NCBI GenBank assembly: GCA_964017045.1
Contig: OZ024801.1
Span: forward strand, 31,173,257 to 31,237,256
Reading direction: 5' to 3'
Length of the DNA stretch: 64,000 bases
Source of the DNA: Omphiscola glabra
Taxonomy: Eukaryota; Mollusca; Gastropoda; Lymnaeidae
In this document: one piece after another, positions 25,301 to 36,596 of the stretch
Layout: the number at the start of each line of letters is the position of its first letter
Position numbering within the stretch: position 1 is the first letter of the stretch
Program-made: the position numbers and the translations under genes
The notes under the pieces: model-generated
What the model was told of the DNA's origin: nothing
Seen by the model: the letters and a program-made list of their open reading frames with translations, nothing else
Database searches by the model: none

Positions 25301-25681
25301 CAGTGTTTCCAAAACTTTTCTATACTCTCCGTCTACACGCCATTAAAATTGCTTGACTCAGTCTCGCATCTCCCCCCCCCCCCCCCCCGCCCTAAAAAAA
25401 AAGGGGGAATTTACACAAATAACAATGCATATTGAACATTGACAGGATAAACTTATTAAGCGTTCGATGAATTACAAAAAGGAACTAGTAAAAAATAAAT
25501 AATTAAAAATGTGTGAACCGTTATGTAAAATACAGTGTTAGGGAACAAATAAATAAAATTTTCAATTTTTACATCATTATTTGAATCAATTTCTCGTCTG
25601 CTCTAATAATGACTTGTCATCGTAAGCCCCCCCCCCCCACCCCCCGAAATGCCAGCAAGCACCCTGGGTTGGGAAACACTG
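25301..25681. mobile_element. Probable hAT-type MITE (CAGTGTTTCC family)
   Basis: Ends CAGTGTTTCC and GGGAAACACTG are inverted over about 12 bp. The interior is AT-rich and contains two C-runs. No target-site duplication was recognised. A related single end may be at 10302 (CAGGGTTTCCCAAC). Confidence 0.55.
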
Positions 25682-25804
25682 CTCTAAGGCTTTTGTTAAT
25701 CGGCATTAATCGGGCTCCTGTTTACTAAACCAGTAGAATCTATGTTAGATAAAGAAGAAGAGATAAGATAAAACACTGGAATAGATAGAAAAAGCTTCAC
25801 AAAT

Positions 25805-26018
25805 CAGAGGCGTAGCGTAGGGGGGGGGGGCAGGGGGTACAGATGTACCCGGGCGCCAGCTAGTTAGGGGCGCCAAAATGTGCTTTGGTATTATTTTATT
25901 GATGAAAATAATGGGTTTGAGGGTTGAAAAAACGGAAAAGAGGGCGCTTTAAAATGAATCCTGTCACCGGGCGCCCCAAACTTGTCCCCGGGCGCCAAAC
26001 ACTCTAGCTACGCCTCTG
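25805..26018. mobile_element. hAT-type MITE (CAGAGGCGTAGC family) with exact TSD
   Basis: TIRs CAGAGGCGTAGC and CTAGCTACGCCTCTG, flanked by TCACAAAT on both sides (25797-25804 and 26019-26026). Its orientation is opposite to the 6258 and 17910 copies. It contains an internal G-run next to the left TIR. Confidence 0.9.
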
Positions 26019-26576
26019 TCACAAATTCAAAGTAGACCTGACCATGGTGTCGGTGAGCGTGGTGAAGACTACTATAATGATTGTAAAGTAGTCAACAAAG
26101 TCAATTTTTCTATCTTTTAATAACGTATTAAATCACAATGAATAAATTTTAATTACTCTTTGGTGTTTTCCACATGAGTGATTCAGTATGGGGAAAAACT
26201 ATTTTAAAACTTTTCCATAATACTCAATTCTGCCCGCAAGGCAACAGTGGAGAGCACAAAAAGCTCCGAGTCCATTGCTGGACACAACCGCCAAGGCCTA
26301 GTCGGCCGTCCGTGCCCGTTATCCTTGCGACGGATATGACGTTGCTCCGGTCACCCACCACAAGGTGTCATGTCGCCTGAGACTTTTGTTCTGCTTGGAC
26401 GCCGAAAGTAAACGGTGGCCAGGTGCCTAGGTCACGCCTCAATGAATTTTTAGGGATTTCATCACCACGAACCTCCCCCTCCCCCCCCCACCACTGCCCT
26501 TGCAGCTTTTAGAGTGATCAGTTGCGGCGTTGTACCTGGGAGAGAGGGTGGTGAATGTCTTGGATTGGAAGTTTTG

Positions 26577-26725
26577 TTGTGGATACATTGGGGTGGATAC
26601 ATTTGGGTGGATACATTGGGGTGGATACATTGGGGTGGATACATTGGGGTGGATGCATTGGGGTGGATAAATGTGATGGGTGCATTGGGGTGGATGCATT
26701 GTGGTGGATGTCTTGTGGTGGAAGT
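26577..26725. repeat. 14-bp minisatellite, about 10 copies
   Basis: Unit GGATACATTGGGGT, changing to GGATGCATT variants downstream. Confidence 0.9.
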
Positions 26726-26904
26726 CGTGGGTTGGAACCCAAGAAGTCTTGTGGGATTTTAGTGGCGAGGGAAAGTTTAGAAACAAACAACAATAAAGAA
26801 CGTATGATATGGCACATGCCACAACCGCACCTATCTATCCCACACTCCCACACTTTTTAAACGACCTTCCACTCTCTCCGCACTTGTTGTTCAAAGAGTA
26901 TGAT

Positions 26905-27150
26905 GATACTAGCTGTAGCCCGCCATTCAAATATTATGATAGTACTAGCTGTAGCCCGAAATTTCAAATATTATGATAGTACTAGATGTAGCCCGCCATT
27001 CAAATATTATGATAGTACTAGCTGTAGCCCGCCATTCAAAGATTATGATAGTAGTACTAGCTGTAGCCCGCCATTCAAAGATTATGATAGTATTAGCTGT
27101 AGCCCGCAATTCAAAGATTATGATAGTACTAGCTGTAGCCCGCCAAACTA
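26905..27150. repeat. 36-bp minisatellite, about 7 copies
   Basis: The unit contains GATAGTACTAGCTGTAGCCC and GCCATTCAAA. A single related piece (CTATGGCTACAGCCCGC) lies near 31185. Confidence 0.9.
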
Positions 27151-27184
27151 TAGTTACTTGACACAACAATACATTAGTAACGCA

Positions 27185-27455
27185 TTTTATAAGATTCCCT
27201 CTCAGCGTCAGTTCACACGATCAAATTTCGCGTCAAATTGTTGTATGAACGCACTATTTTGTGCGTGGTTTCTTTTTGGGGAAATTTGATCAAATAGTAA
27301 TTTGAAAGTTGTGACAAGGCTTCACACACGAATTGCATCAAATGCTTGAAGGAAAATTTGATCGTGTGGACCAACCCTAAGTGCCACCGCCCCTAAACTA
27401 TATTAATATTCTAATGTCCCACCCTCTTTTATACTACATATTTATAACGCCATTG
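27185..27455 (+). repeat. Dispersed repeat (ACTATATTAATATT.. family), copy 2, split by a MITE
   Basis: TTTATAAGATTCCCTCTCAG at 27185-27205 and ACTATATTAATATTCTAATG at about 27398-27417 are separated by the 155-bp MITE. The arrangement is otherwise like that at 31280-31395. Confidence 0.65.
27214..27368. mobile_element. 155-bp MITE with perfect 15-bp TIRs
   Basis: CACACGATCAAATTT at 27214-27228 is the exact inverse of AAATTTGATCGTGTG at 27354-27368. The superfamily is unassigned. It interrupts a dispersed repeat whose uninterrupted form is seen at about 31280-31395. Confidence 0.75.
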
Positions 27456-27858
27456 TTCATTTCAACAATGTACAACAGCCCATTGCTCATTTCAACAATG
27501 TCACCCAAAAACCGATTGCTCATTTCAACAATGTCAACCAAAAACCCATTGCTCATTTCAACAATGTACAACAGCCCATTGCTCATTTCAACAATGTCAC
27601 CCAAAACCCATCGCTCATTTCAACAATGTCAATCAAAAACCCATCGCTCATTTCAACAATGTCAATCAAAAACCCATTGCTCATTTCAACAATGTACAAC
27701 AGCCCATTGCTCATTTCAACAATGTCAACCAAAAACCCATTGCTCATTTCAACAATGTACAACAGCCCATTGCTCATTTCAACAATGTCACCCAAAACCC
27801 ATCGCTCATTTCAACAATGTCAACCAAAAACCCATTGCTCATTTCAACAATGTACAAC
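27441..27858. repeat. 32-33-bp palindromic minisatellite, about 13 copies
   Basis: Each unit has CATTG-CTCATTTCAA-CAATG, an imperfect palindrome, followed by one of a few spacers (TACAACAGCC, TCACCCAAAACC, TCAACCAAAAACC). Spacers recur in blocks, which shows multi-unit duplication. Confidence 0.9.
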
Positions 27859-29638
27859 ATTGTCCAAACGGAGGTTGGTCTTCGTCGCACTCCAGCACCT
27901 TTGGATGACCTTCTTTGCCTGTGCAACCATCATAGGGCAGGGGATGTCTACATCTATGTAGGCCTATAGGATATCGGGGCTTATAATAATTAAATCCCAG
28001 GTGGGATCTGTTCAAATAGCTTATCCCTTCCCGGAAAGCGACGCCATCACTGGACGGCCGAAATTCCAAAAAACGTTGAGCATGCTGTCGATGTTGTGTT
28101 GGCGTGGGGAGTGGCCTGCCCTTTGTTAAAAAAAAACCCCTGAAATCAGAGCAGCTGTCCATAGCACCTTAGAACTGGAGGTCATCTCAACCTCACTGAC
28201 CCCCGCCACCCCCCACCACACACACGCACGCTCACGCACTCCTTTCTCATTAACGTTGCGGTGATTCCCTGGTGAGGTGATCGGCTTCCATTGCGTCATC
28301 AGCACACACACACACATCACGTGCGTGTATGCTGAACATCTTTTCAAACTTTTGCCGTGCGTAGAATAAATCAGCCCTAATAATTTGACATTAATGAATG
28401 TTCACATAACTATTAAAATATGACAGTTGAGGAGATGGGGAGTTTTTTGTTTGTTTTTTTATGTGGGGAGGGGGTGCGGCGCCCCCCACCCACCCCTCTC
28501 CTGTAACCGACGCTGTTGAAATTCACCATTGTGGTGGTCGGGGAGGATTGCTGTGAACAGGTGGGTTCGAACCCGGGAGTCCAGTGGGGGGGGGGGGGGG
28601 AATTGTAACGAGTCTACAACTCCCACGATGACAAAGCCCCCCGATTGTACGGCTGGTACTAGTACTGATCCTTGAGTTGCACTCCTATTGGCGTCGTAGT
28701 GCTGGCTATTTGTCGCTTATAACCAAACCATTCCGACAGCTTTAAAGTTGGCCAGTGTATTAGCTTGGTAGATAACATCAATGCGTGTATGTATTCGCCC
28801 TATCAGCCTCTATATCATACCATATGATGTCGGTATCCACAAAAACAATATTTCGTTCCACCAAATGGATGGATGCTATTTTTTTAACTGAACCCGAGCC
28901 ATCACAAAGCACAATGCAATGGGTTATGCTTAGAGACGTTCATGTGCATGCCAGTAAAACTGTTATTGTCCACCACAACTATGTACACGTGTAACTCTGA
29001 TATTGCGTGACTTCTATTATAATGTAACACCTAAGAATAACTCATCAAATGAAACCTAACATTTCATATTTATTATTACCCAATTGGCAATCGCAATAAT
29101 TAATTTTACTTACCACTTGGGTCCAGTAAATCCACAATAGCCTCTTCCCCCCCCCCCCCAACCAATTACGCCCCCGTCCCATTCCCCATTAATGCCACCG
29201 ATCGCAATCTACGGGGTCTGAACAGGTCAAATTAAGACCAATCTCTTGCGTGCAGGGAATTGTTCCTCTGAGTTACGCGACAATGGCTCACATAGAGATG
29301 TAACCTTTGCCCCCGGTTGGCATCTGTAGAGAGGTAATCAGGGCATTTCGACACGGTCGGCCAAGTGTACGTTTGAACGTGGTACGGATGCTTGCGGGAC
29401 TTCCGCTCTTGGCACGCCAGCTCACGAAACTTCCGACGCGCGGTACTTTCCGCGGAAGTCTGCACATGGGTTAATCATGTTCCGGAATGGTTGAAGTGTG
29501 ACATAAAATAAATTTAAAAAATGTTCAAATAGTTTCCATAAAGGCTTACATAATTCTATTTAATCCGAAAACCTCACCGCCATATTATGAGATCAATTTT
29601 TGTTCGACTCTACTCCAGCCAAAGATTGTAATTCAAAT
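27859..29638. other. No gene recognised
   Basis: Mixed composition with several short ORFs without domains, a G-run at about 28587 and a C-run at about 29149. Confidence 0.35.
28530..28590 (+). other. tRNA B-box-like motif, possible SINE fragment
   Basis: GGTTCGAACCC at 28564-28574 fits the Pol III B-box exactly, but no convincing A-box or cloverleaf surrounds it and a G-run follows. A degraded tRNA-derived SINE is possible. Confidence 0.3.
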
Positions 29639-29665
29639 CAGGGGCGTAGCAAGAGTTTGCAGAGA
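29639..29665 (+). mobile_element. Solo end of a CAGRGGCGTAGC-type hAT MITE
   Basis: CAGGGGCGTAGCAAGAG resembles the left end of the family, but no partner end was found within the following few hundred bases. Confidence 0.4.
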
Positions 29666-29958
29666 AAGTCCTTGACATTTTGCGTACCACAATACACCAA
29701 AACTACAATGCCAATGGTATACAACCAAAACAAAAAGCTCTATGGGTTGGACCAAAAACGCCGGCCCAAAAATGAGCGATGCCCTTAGCGAACCTTTTCT
29801 CACGCTCACGCTCCGAAGTCCAAATCTGGTCAAGTTCTCGATCGCGTTTCTCGGATTCAAAGCGACGTCGTAAAGTGTGTAAGAGTCATCAACTTAGGAC
29901 AAGACTCGAGTTTCCAAAAACAGAAACTTACCAATAAAGTTCATGACATTGTTACGGC

Positions 29959-30634
29959 TAGAGCCCGACCAAATTTCGGCGCCGAAAGTTGCCACATGAT
30001 CATTTTTTTGGCGTCGATTCGGGCGAAACAGAAAAAGTTAACTTTCGGTTTATCTTAATGTTTCGGCTGAAAATGATGTAGGCGTTCGGTCGTCTACAAA
30101 GAAAGGAACTGCTACATTTCTATTATTATTTTTATTTATCGTTTAAAATAAAATTTGGGAACCCTTGTTTTATTCATTTCATTCATTTGTGGCATTCATT
30201 TTGATTTTACAATTATTCATGCTCATAAATGTTGTCGTGGGCAAATTTGAATAAAACTGTGGGGGGAAAAAAATCTAAGGAAATGTTAACAGATTCATCA
30301 CTATATTTGTTTTATTTTATTCTTAAACTTAAAATTAGGGAAACCCAGGCTAAATCATTAATTGATTCATTGGCATTCATCATTATCAAAAATGTTGTCA
30401 TTGATAACGAAATAAAACAAATTAAACTATGTCACAAATTAGTCACGTGAATGACGTAAAGAAAGAGAGTAATGAAACCTCTTAGTAACGTGAGCTCGAA
30501 CTACTTTCGCAATACCTAGATATATATCTCTTTCGGTTTCGGCCGAAAGTCTCGTTAAGCTTTTTTCGAGTAATTTTTTAACTTTCAGCTTAGTTTTTGG
30601 CCGAAACCAGAAAATCACACTGGGTCGGCTTCTA
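29959..30634. mobile_element. 676-bp hAT-like MITE (TAGAGCCCGACC family) with 7/8 TSD
   Basis: The left end TAGAGCCCGACC mirrors the right end GGTCGGCTTCTA. The flanks are GTTACGGC (29951-29958) and GTTACTGC (30635-30642). Subterminal TTTCGGC/GCCGAAA palindromes are present near both ends. No transposase fragment was seen in the AT-rich middle. Confidence 0.7.
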
Positions 30635-30934
30635 GTTACTGCGTTATCGGTGGTCGTGGTTTTGAAGAGAGAGGACAACGACAATGAGCAGTACTTCTTT
30701 CTTTTTTTTTTCTCCACAGAACTTAGTCACGCAGCGTCCTGGCACCAGTTTCGGTGGATTTTTCACTTAACGTTATCTTAAAGTATATTTTCGACTTAAA
30801 CATCACCCACTCGAACGTGCTCCACGGTGTTATCAGACTGACTCTGTCCCTTCTTTCTATTGTGTTACCGCGGGACTGCGTGTTTTCCGGGTGGACTCGG
30901 GTCGACCTTTTTGACATGGTTGCTATGGGTTGAA

Positions 30935-31072
30935 TGTCTGTCCTATTGTATGCCACGGTTGCCGGGATGTTTCTGTCTGTCCTATTATATGCCATGGTTG
31001 CCGGGATGTTTATGTCTGTCCTATTATATGCCATGGTTGCCGGGATGTTTCTGTCTGTCCTATTATTACGCC
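30935..31072. repeat. 39-bp minisatellite, about 3.5 copies
   Basis: Unit containing GCCATGGTTGCCGGGATGTT and TCTGTCCTATTAT. Confidence 0.88.
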
Positions 31073-31274
31073 AATGCTGCCGGGATTGACTCTGGGCTGG
31101 TCGGTTCTTTTTCTTTAAAAGTCATACAGCCAGAAACATGAATCTACAAGGAACGTGGCCTCACCAAGGTTATTATGACTATACTATGGCTACAGCCCGC
31201 GAAACGAATGGAGGCCGCAATGCGGCGTTAACCTCCCAGCTACTAAGGTTAGATTGACTAAACGTGCATTCAAG

Positions 31275-31395
31275 TAGCACCCTTTATAAGATTCCCAATC
31301 AGTGATACCCCGTACCCCACTGCGTATATTAATATATATTAATATTCTAATGTCCCACCTCCTTTTTCACATTGCATATTCATTACACCATTTCC
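31275..31395 (+). repeat. Dispersed repeat (ACTATATTAATATT.. family), copy 3
   Basis: TTTATAAGATTCCCAATCAG, then TATATTAATATTCTAATG and TCCCACCTCC, as in copies 1 and 2. Confidence 0.65.
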
Positions 31396-31462
31396 ATAGA
31401 ATAAATGGAACACTTTACGCAACCCAACGCACTTGGGGTATTCTATCCAGACTATCTTAGAC

Positions 31463-31650
31463 CAGTGCTTCTCAAACCTTTTAGTATGGCGGACCGGGCA
31501 GGAATTTTTCCATTGCACCAGGGACCGGTGCACTATTTGTCTTGTACTGACGCGGTAGCGAAATGAGTTTTCTTGAAAACTTCCGCGGACCGGCGGATGA
31601 TGGCCCACGGACCGGCACCGGTCCGCGGACCACCACTTTGAGTAGCACTG
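31463..31650. mobile_element. hAT-type MITE (CAGTGCTTCTCAAACC family) with exact TSD
   Basis: A 188-bp element with ends CAGTGCTTCTCAAA and TTTGAGTAGCACTG. The flanks TCTTAGAC (31455-31462 and 31651-31658) are identical. The interior is rich in GGACCGG/CCGGTCC motifs. Confidence 0.9.
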
Positions 31651-32035
31651 TCTTAGACAACCTCGTGGGTATCTCAGGCTGCAGACTATCTCAGGGTATC
31701 TCAAACATTCTCAGATTATAAAATAAGATAAGCTAAGGTGAGATAAGAGAAAATAATTTAAGATGGTAAAAGTTAAGGCAGATAAGATAGTTTCATTGAT
31801 CCAAATTAATGGACATTTGTTGTTTTGTTTTCTCATTCATTGAACATTATTTTGTTCAGTCTTGGCCATCCTTGTTTGAGTTTTTCGTTGCTCCTTAAAA
31901 TTAGTCTGTAGCCACCGTAGCAATAATTGTGTGGTATGAATAACTGTTTAGGTCTTGAGTGTGAGTTGTATTTATTGACACAGTCTTGGCTCTTTGTTTG
32001 AACGGAGTTGTCCTTTTTCTTTTTCCAAGATCATG

Positions 32036-32290
32036 AGCACTCCTTATGTCTGTGTCTGATGTGTCTTTGTGGCACTCCTTGTGTCTGTGCCTGATGTGTC
32101 TTTGTGGCACTCCTTATGTCTGCGTCTGATGTGTCTTTGTGGCACTCCTTATGTCTGCGTCTGATGTGTCTTTGTGGCACTCCTTATGTCTGTGTCTGAT
32201 GTGTCTTTGTGGCACTCCTTATGTCTGTGTCTTTGTGGCACTCCTTATGTCTGCAGCTGATGTGTGTTTGTGGCACTCCTTATGTCTGAA
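32036..32290. repeat. 36-bp minisatellite, about 7 copies
   Basis: Unit GTGTCTTTGTGGCACTCCTT plus ATGTCTGTGTCTGAT. Confidence 0.9.
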
Positions 32291-32512
32291 GCCAATTTGT
32301 CTTTGGATGGTTGTCGTATGCCAGAAAAAGATAATTTGGAATGCGAAAAAATGATTGGTACGACGCAAAAAGATACCAGATAAGCGTATCAGTCAACCTG
32401 AATTGTCTTGTAAGACGCAAGCTGAGGACCAGGGCCGTGTAAACGGGGTTGTAGTGGGCACCCACCCCCTTGCGCCAAACCGTTACTTAACCTTTTTGTT
32501 AAACTTTTTTTA

Positions 32513-32866
32513 TGTCATACTATCTCAGAGTATCTCATACCATCTCAGAGTATCTCATACTATCTCAGAGTATCTCATACTATCTCAGAGTATCTCATAC
32601 TATCTCAGAGTATCTCATACTATCTCAGAGTATCTCATACTATCTCAGAGTATATCATACCATCTCAGAGTATCTGACATTATCTCAGAGTATATCCTAC
32701 TATCTCAGAGTATCTCATACTATCTCAGAGTATCTCATACCTTCTCAGAGTATCTCATACCTTCTCAGAGGGTATCTCATATTATCTCACACTATCTCAG
32801 AGTATCTTATACTATCTCAGAGTATATCATACCATCTCAGAGTATCTCATACCATCTCATACTTTT
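32513..32866. repeat. 20-bp minisatellite, about 18 copies
   Basis: Unit TATCTCAGAGTATCTCATAC. The long SEY/LSQSI-repeat ORFs here come from the repeat. Confidence 0.92.
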
Positions 32867-33566
32867 AGACTTTTTCAGATTACAGACAATCCCAGCCGAC
32901 ATACCAACTCAGACTCTCTCATACCAACTCAGACTCTCTCATACTATCTCTGAATATCTCAGAATATATCAGAATACACACAAACCCCCAATAGATCTAT
33001 CACTCCAACGTGATGATGTCACTGAGGGAACCATCCCCCCACCCCCACTTCGATAAACTTTTCCATCCTTTTGTCACCCAAAATCCCTCCTTGTCCCGTG
33101 AGCCCATCTGGCGGCCATTTTGATTTCGTTACCTGTGGGGGTGGGGGTGGGTATTCTCCGCGAGTGTCTCCACTGTGTGGCGTCCCACACTGGCTAGGTA
33201 TACAACCCCAAGCTTTGCTTACCCATTGAGTGTCAACATTCGATAGTGTCCGACCAGGGGGCAAAAAAAATGAGTTTATTATCGCGATCTACACACACAT
33301 TGCAACAGCCACACAACCAGAGGGCTGTTGGTATAGGTGAACACCGTGTTGATTGAAACTTTTTGAGAGGAAAACAAACAACTGTAAGATGTACATGTTA
33401 TTCAATCGTCATTCAAAGATCTCCACACTCCGCTTAGATTATGTGAAACAAACCCATCTAAGACCATGGACTTGGACAAAAATCCCTCGATCGCCCGAAA
33501 CCCCCCCCCCCCCCCCCCCCCCGCTTCACCAGCTCAGTTTATCAATTAAAAAATTGTAATGCTTTT

Positions 33567-33874
33567 CTGGGATGCCAGTTTGTATCTGGGATGCCAGTTT
33601 GTATATGGGATGCCAGTTTGTATCAGGGATGCCAGTTTGTATCTGGGATGCCAGTTTTTATCTGGGATGCCAGTTTTTATCTGGGATGACAGTTTGTAGC
33701 TGGGTTGCCAGTTTGTATCTGGGATGCCAGTTTGTATCTGGGATGCCAGTTTGTATATGGGATGCCAGTTTGTATCAGGGATGCCAGTTTGTATCTGGGA
33801 TGCCAGTTTGTATCTGGGATGCCAGTTTGTATCTGGGATGCCAGTTTGTATCTGGGATGCCAGTTTGTATATGG
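33567..33874. repeat. 20-bp minisatellite, about 16 copies
   Basis: Unit GATGCCAGTTTGTATCTGGG. Some copies have TATATGGG or TATCAGGG, and the order of these variants occurs twice. Confidence 0.92.
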
Positions 33875-34240
33875 GCAGATGTAATCTTGACGAATCTAAG
33901 ACTGTCCTAAAATTGTATTTATTTTTTTGTTTTTTTGGTTGGGGGGGGGGGGGGCAGAATATAAATGTTATCAACGTGAAGTCTTATACAGCTGAACAAG
34001 ACCAAGTCTAAGGATTCTCAAACTGTTGGAAATGTCCCTGCCTTAATTTATTGGCTAAAATCCCATATAGGCATAACACTAGCCTAACACCTTATTTGGA
34101 TTAATAAAAGCATTTTATCTTGTCTTATGGGCCTATCTTGTAACTTGGATTGAATATATGTATTCTTAATATACTATACCAAACTGCATTTCATAATTTA
34201 TCTCATTTGTAATTTGTGTGTTAAATTTTAGTGTAACACC

Positions 34241-34402
34241 CAGTGGCGTAGCGAGCTTAACTCGCGCCCGAGGCACAATACCTTTTTAGCGCCCCCCTAT
34301 TCGAAAACCATACAATATTATACGTAACATATACCATTTGGCGCCCCTTTGTGAATAGCACCCGGGGCATGATGCCCCTTGCCCCCCCTCGCTACGCCAC
34401 TG
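34241..34402. mobile_element. hAT-type MITE (CAGTGGCGTAGC family) with 7/8 TSD
   Basis: TIRs CAGTGGCGTAGCGAG and CTCGCTACGCCACTG are perfect inverses. The flanks are GTAACACC (34233-34240) and GTAACAAC (34403-34410). Confidence 0.88.
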
Positions 34403-34554
34403 GTAACAACGTAATGAACATCTAATGCAGGACACGTCCAATTCTTTAGTAGTTGGGGCGCCCTTTTTCGGCAACTTATATCTCGTAAGAAAATACTTTG
34501 GGAGGCTTGGAAAGTGGCGAACTTAAGAATGAAGGGAGAAGTACGCCCATAGAC

Positions 34555-34750
34555 CAGGCCTGCACAACATACGGCCCGCGGGCCTCATGCGGCCCGCTAG
34601 CACCCACTTCGCGGCGCGCGAAGTAACGAAACATTCTTTATTCTTATTATTTTCTTAAAAGCTTTCCCCCCTGTCCTATTTTCTTTTGGCCCGCGCATGT
34701 TTTTCATAAAGTAATACTGCCCGCCTTACAGTGTGAGCTGTGCAGGCCTG
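34555..34750. mobile_element. hAT-type MITE (CAGGCCTGCACA family) with exact TSD
   Basis: TIRs CAGGCCTGCACA and AGCTGTGCAGGCCTG, with a GCGGCCCGC-rich interior. CCATAGAC flanks both ends (34547-34554 and 34751-34758). The right end is followed by a second copy of the terminal 38 bp plus a third CCATAGAC (to 34804). Confidence 0.9.
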
Positions 34751-34804
34751 CCATAGACCTTAAGGCCCGCCTTACATTTTGAGCTGTGCAGGCCTGCCAT
34801 AGAC
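34751..34804. repeat. Tandem duplication of the MITE right end plus its target site
   Basis: After the first CCATAGAC, eight bases of filler lead into a repeat of GGCCCGCCTTACA...CTGTGCAGGCCTG, and then CCATAGAC appears again. The end of the element and the target site were copied together. Confidence 0.8.
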
Positions 34805-36460
34805 AATACGGCACGTCTTCGGACCTGCAGGTTACCGACCGCTGCACTAGGCGTATTTGCTTGAGGACCGCTGACGTAAACGATATTACGTAAGGACAAT
34901 GACTATAATGCTACAGCTGTAGTCATCTTTGTGCCAGAACATTTGTTTAACATCTTTGAGCCGGTCGAGTCTGAAAGAAAATCACCGCAGGTTAAATATC
35001 TTGTCCGTTTTAACACGTGATGGCTCGGGACGAATGATGGATTAACTCCGTGCCGGACATCTGCCCCCCCCCCCCCTCTTTCCGGTGATCTTTTTACTTT
35101 AAACCAAAATAGATAGTCTTACAATGAACTCCTTTGTTAAAATCGCCTATTCCCACCCTACAGTTTTTTTTAAATGAATCCTAATCCGCCACCCCCCCCC
35201 CCTTTTTTTTTCTCTCTCTCTCTCCACTCTACAGCGTGATAATTAATTCTTTCCGCTGGTCAGAAGGGCGTTGCATCGACTTTCATATTTAAAATGAAGA
35301 GAATTCATGTCTCAGATGTTGGGCTAGGAGTCCTATACGTCATCAACTTAAATTTCTTCGATTAAAGGGTGGGGGGGGGGGGCACTCAAGACCAAGGCTA
35401 ACCGTAGTCTGAAGCCGCTTTTAAGTCTTGGTCCTCAGAATGTAGGTCATTCGGATTACCTAAGGGTTAAAAGTCATATGGTTGTTTGGGGGGGGGGGGG
35501 GGGGGGATACTGCAGGGATTAGTTGTTTGCAACAAAAATTGTTTAATAATTATACAAATGATTAAATAATGTTGAGCACAGAAAAATAACCTAACCAGTA
35601 GTAGTAGACTGTAGAGCACTGGTTTTGAGGCTATGTGAGTAGTCAACAGTAACCTTCTGTTTAAAGATTAAGGTATCAAAAATGATTACATCATTTATCA
35701 AAAGATACTTTTTATCTACTTATAACCTGCAAAAGTAAATAACTAATTTAAAAACTACATAATTTCAACCAAATCAAAATGGCAAGACAAACAACCGAAT
35801 TATCAGTGTATACACAAATAATTTTTAATTAGAATATAGAACATATAGCGTATGATTTAAATTTTCTTGGTTTTAAATTTGAGAGGAAAAAAATGGTAAA
35901 CTTAAAGTACATTGACTACGGTGAGGTGGCTACAGTACAGTGACAACAGCACATTGGCTTTAAAGTACTATGACGACAGTGCTGGGAAGTATCAAGTATT
36001 TGTTTTAAAAAAAAAAAAATTAATATATTGTCGTTTACAAATCCTCATACTTAACATATACCTGTACATAAACGTTACTGGTATCACTGCACGCTGTGTG
36101 TACCATACAGAGCTCATGAAACCAATCTCCGAGTCACATATAAAGATCTAGATTTTTAAATAGAAATATCGGTTAGTTTAATGTCTTTGTTCGTCGCAGA
36201 AGAGGAACTTTTGATGAACACTAACATTGAAATCAAGAAGGCCTTTGAAATCATTGACGCGACCAGCCTTTGAATTATTTAAGATAGAGACAGTTGGGGG
36301 GGGGGGTGGCCTTAGTCTTCCAAAAGGGGCACCACTTATTAAATGCAAAATGTTATGGTAGGGGTGGGGGAGCACTACCCTAAGCTAGCCCCACAAGCAT
36401 CTATTTTAAAGCCATTTAGTCCTAAACAGGAGATCACATTGGCATGCGACCCCCTTCTTC
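34805..36460. other. No gene recognised
   Basis: Long G/C runs at about 35065, 35192, 35371, 35489-35506 and 36297, with AT-rich sequence between them. Confidence 0.4.
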
Positions 36461-36596
36461 CAGTGGCGTAGACAGGGGCTGCGGATGGGACGGTACTTTT
36501 ATCTTTATATGGAAGAGCGGCATTTTTTATTGTGTGGAAGGCGTGCGGCAAATTATCGGCCCTCGCCGGGAGCTACTAACCTTAGCTACGCCACTG
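36461..36596. mobile_element. hAT-type MITE (CAGTGGCGTAGC family), no clear TSD
   Basis: Ends CAGTGGCGTAG and CTACGCCACTG enclose about 136 bp. The flanking octamers differ. It is probably a deleted relative of 34241-34402. Confidence 0.65.

Noticed and set aside
26462..26853. Proline/histidine-rich ORFs on the minus strand
   Set aside because: Read through the 14-bp GGATACATTGGGGT array; not a gene.
27381..27961. CRISPR-like array of palindromic repeats
   Set aside because: Spacers are few and recurrent, no cas genes are present, and the DNA is clearly animal; it is a minisatellite.
28564..28574. tRNA gene suggested by GGTTCGAACCC
   Set aside because: No cloverleaf or A-box at the correct distance; at best a SINE fragment.
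32355..33056. 233-codon ORF
   Set aside because: Mostly a repeating SEYLILSQSI pattern from the 20-bp minisatellite.
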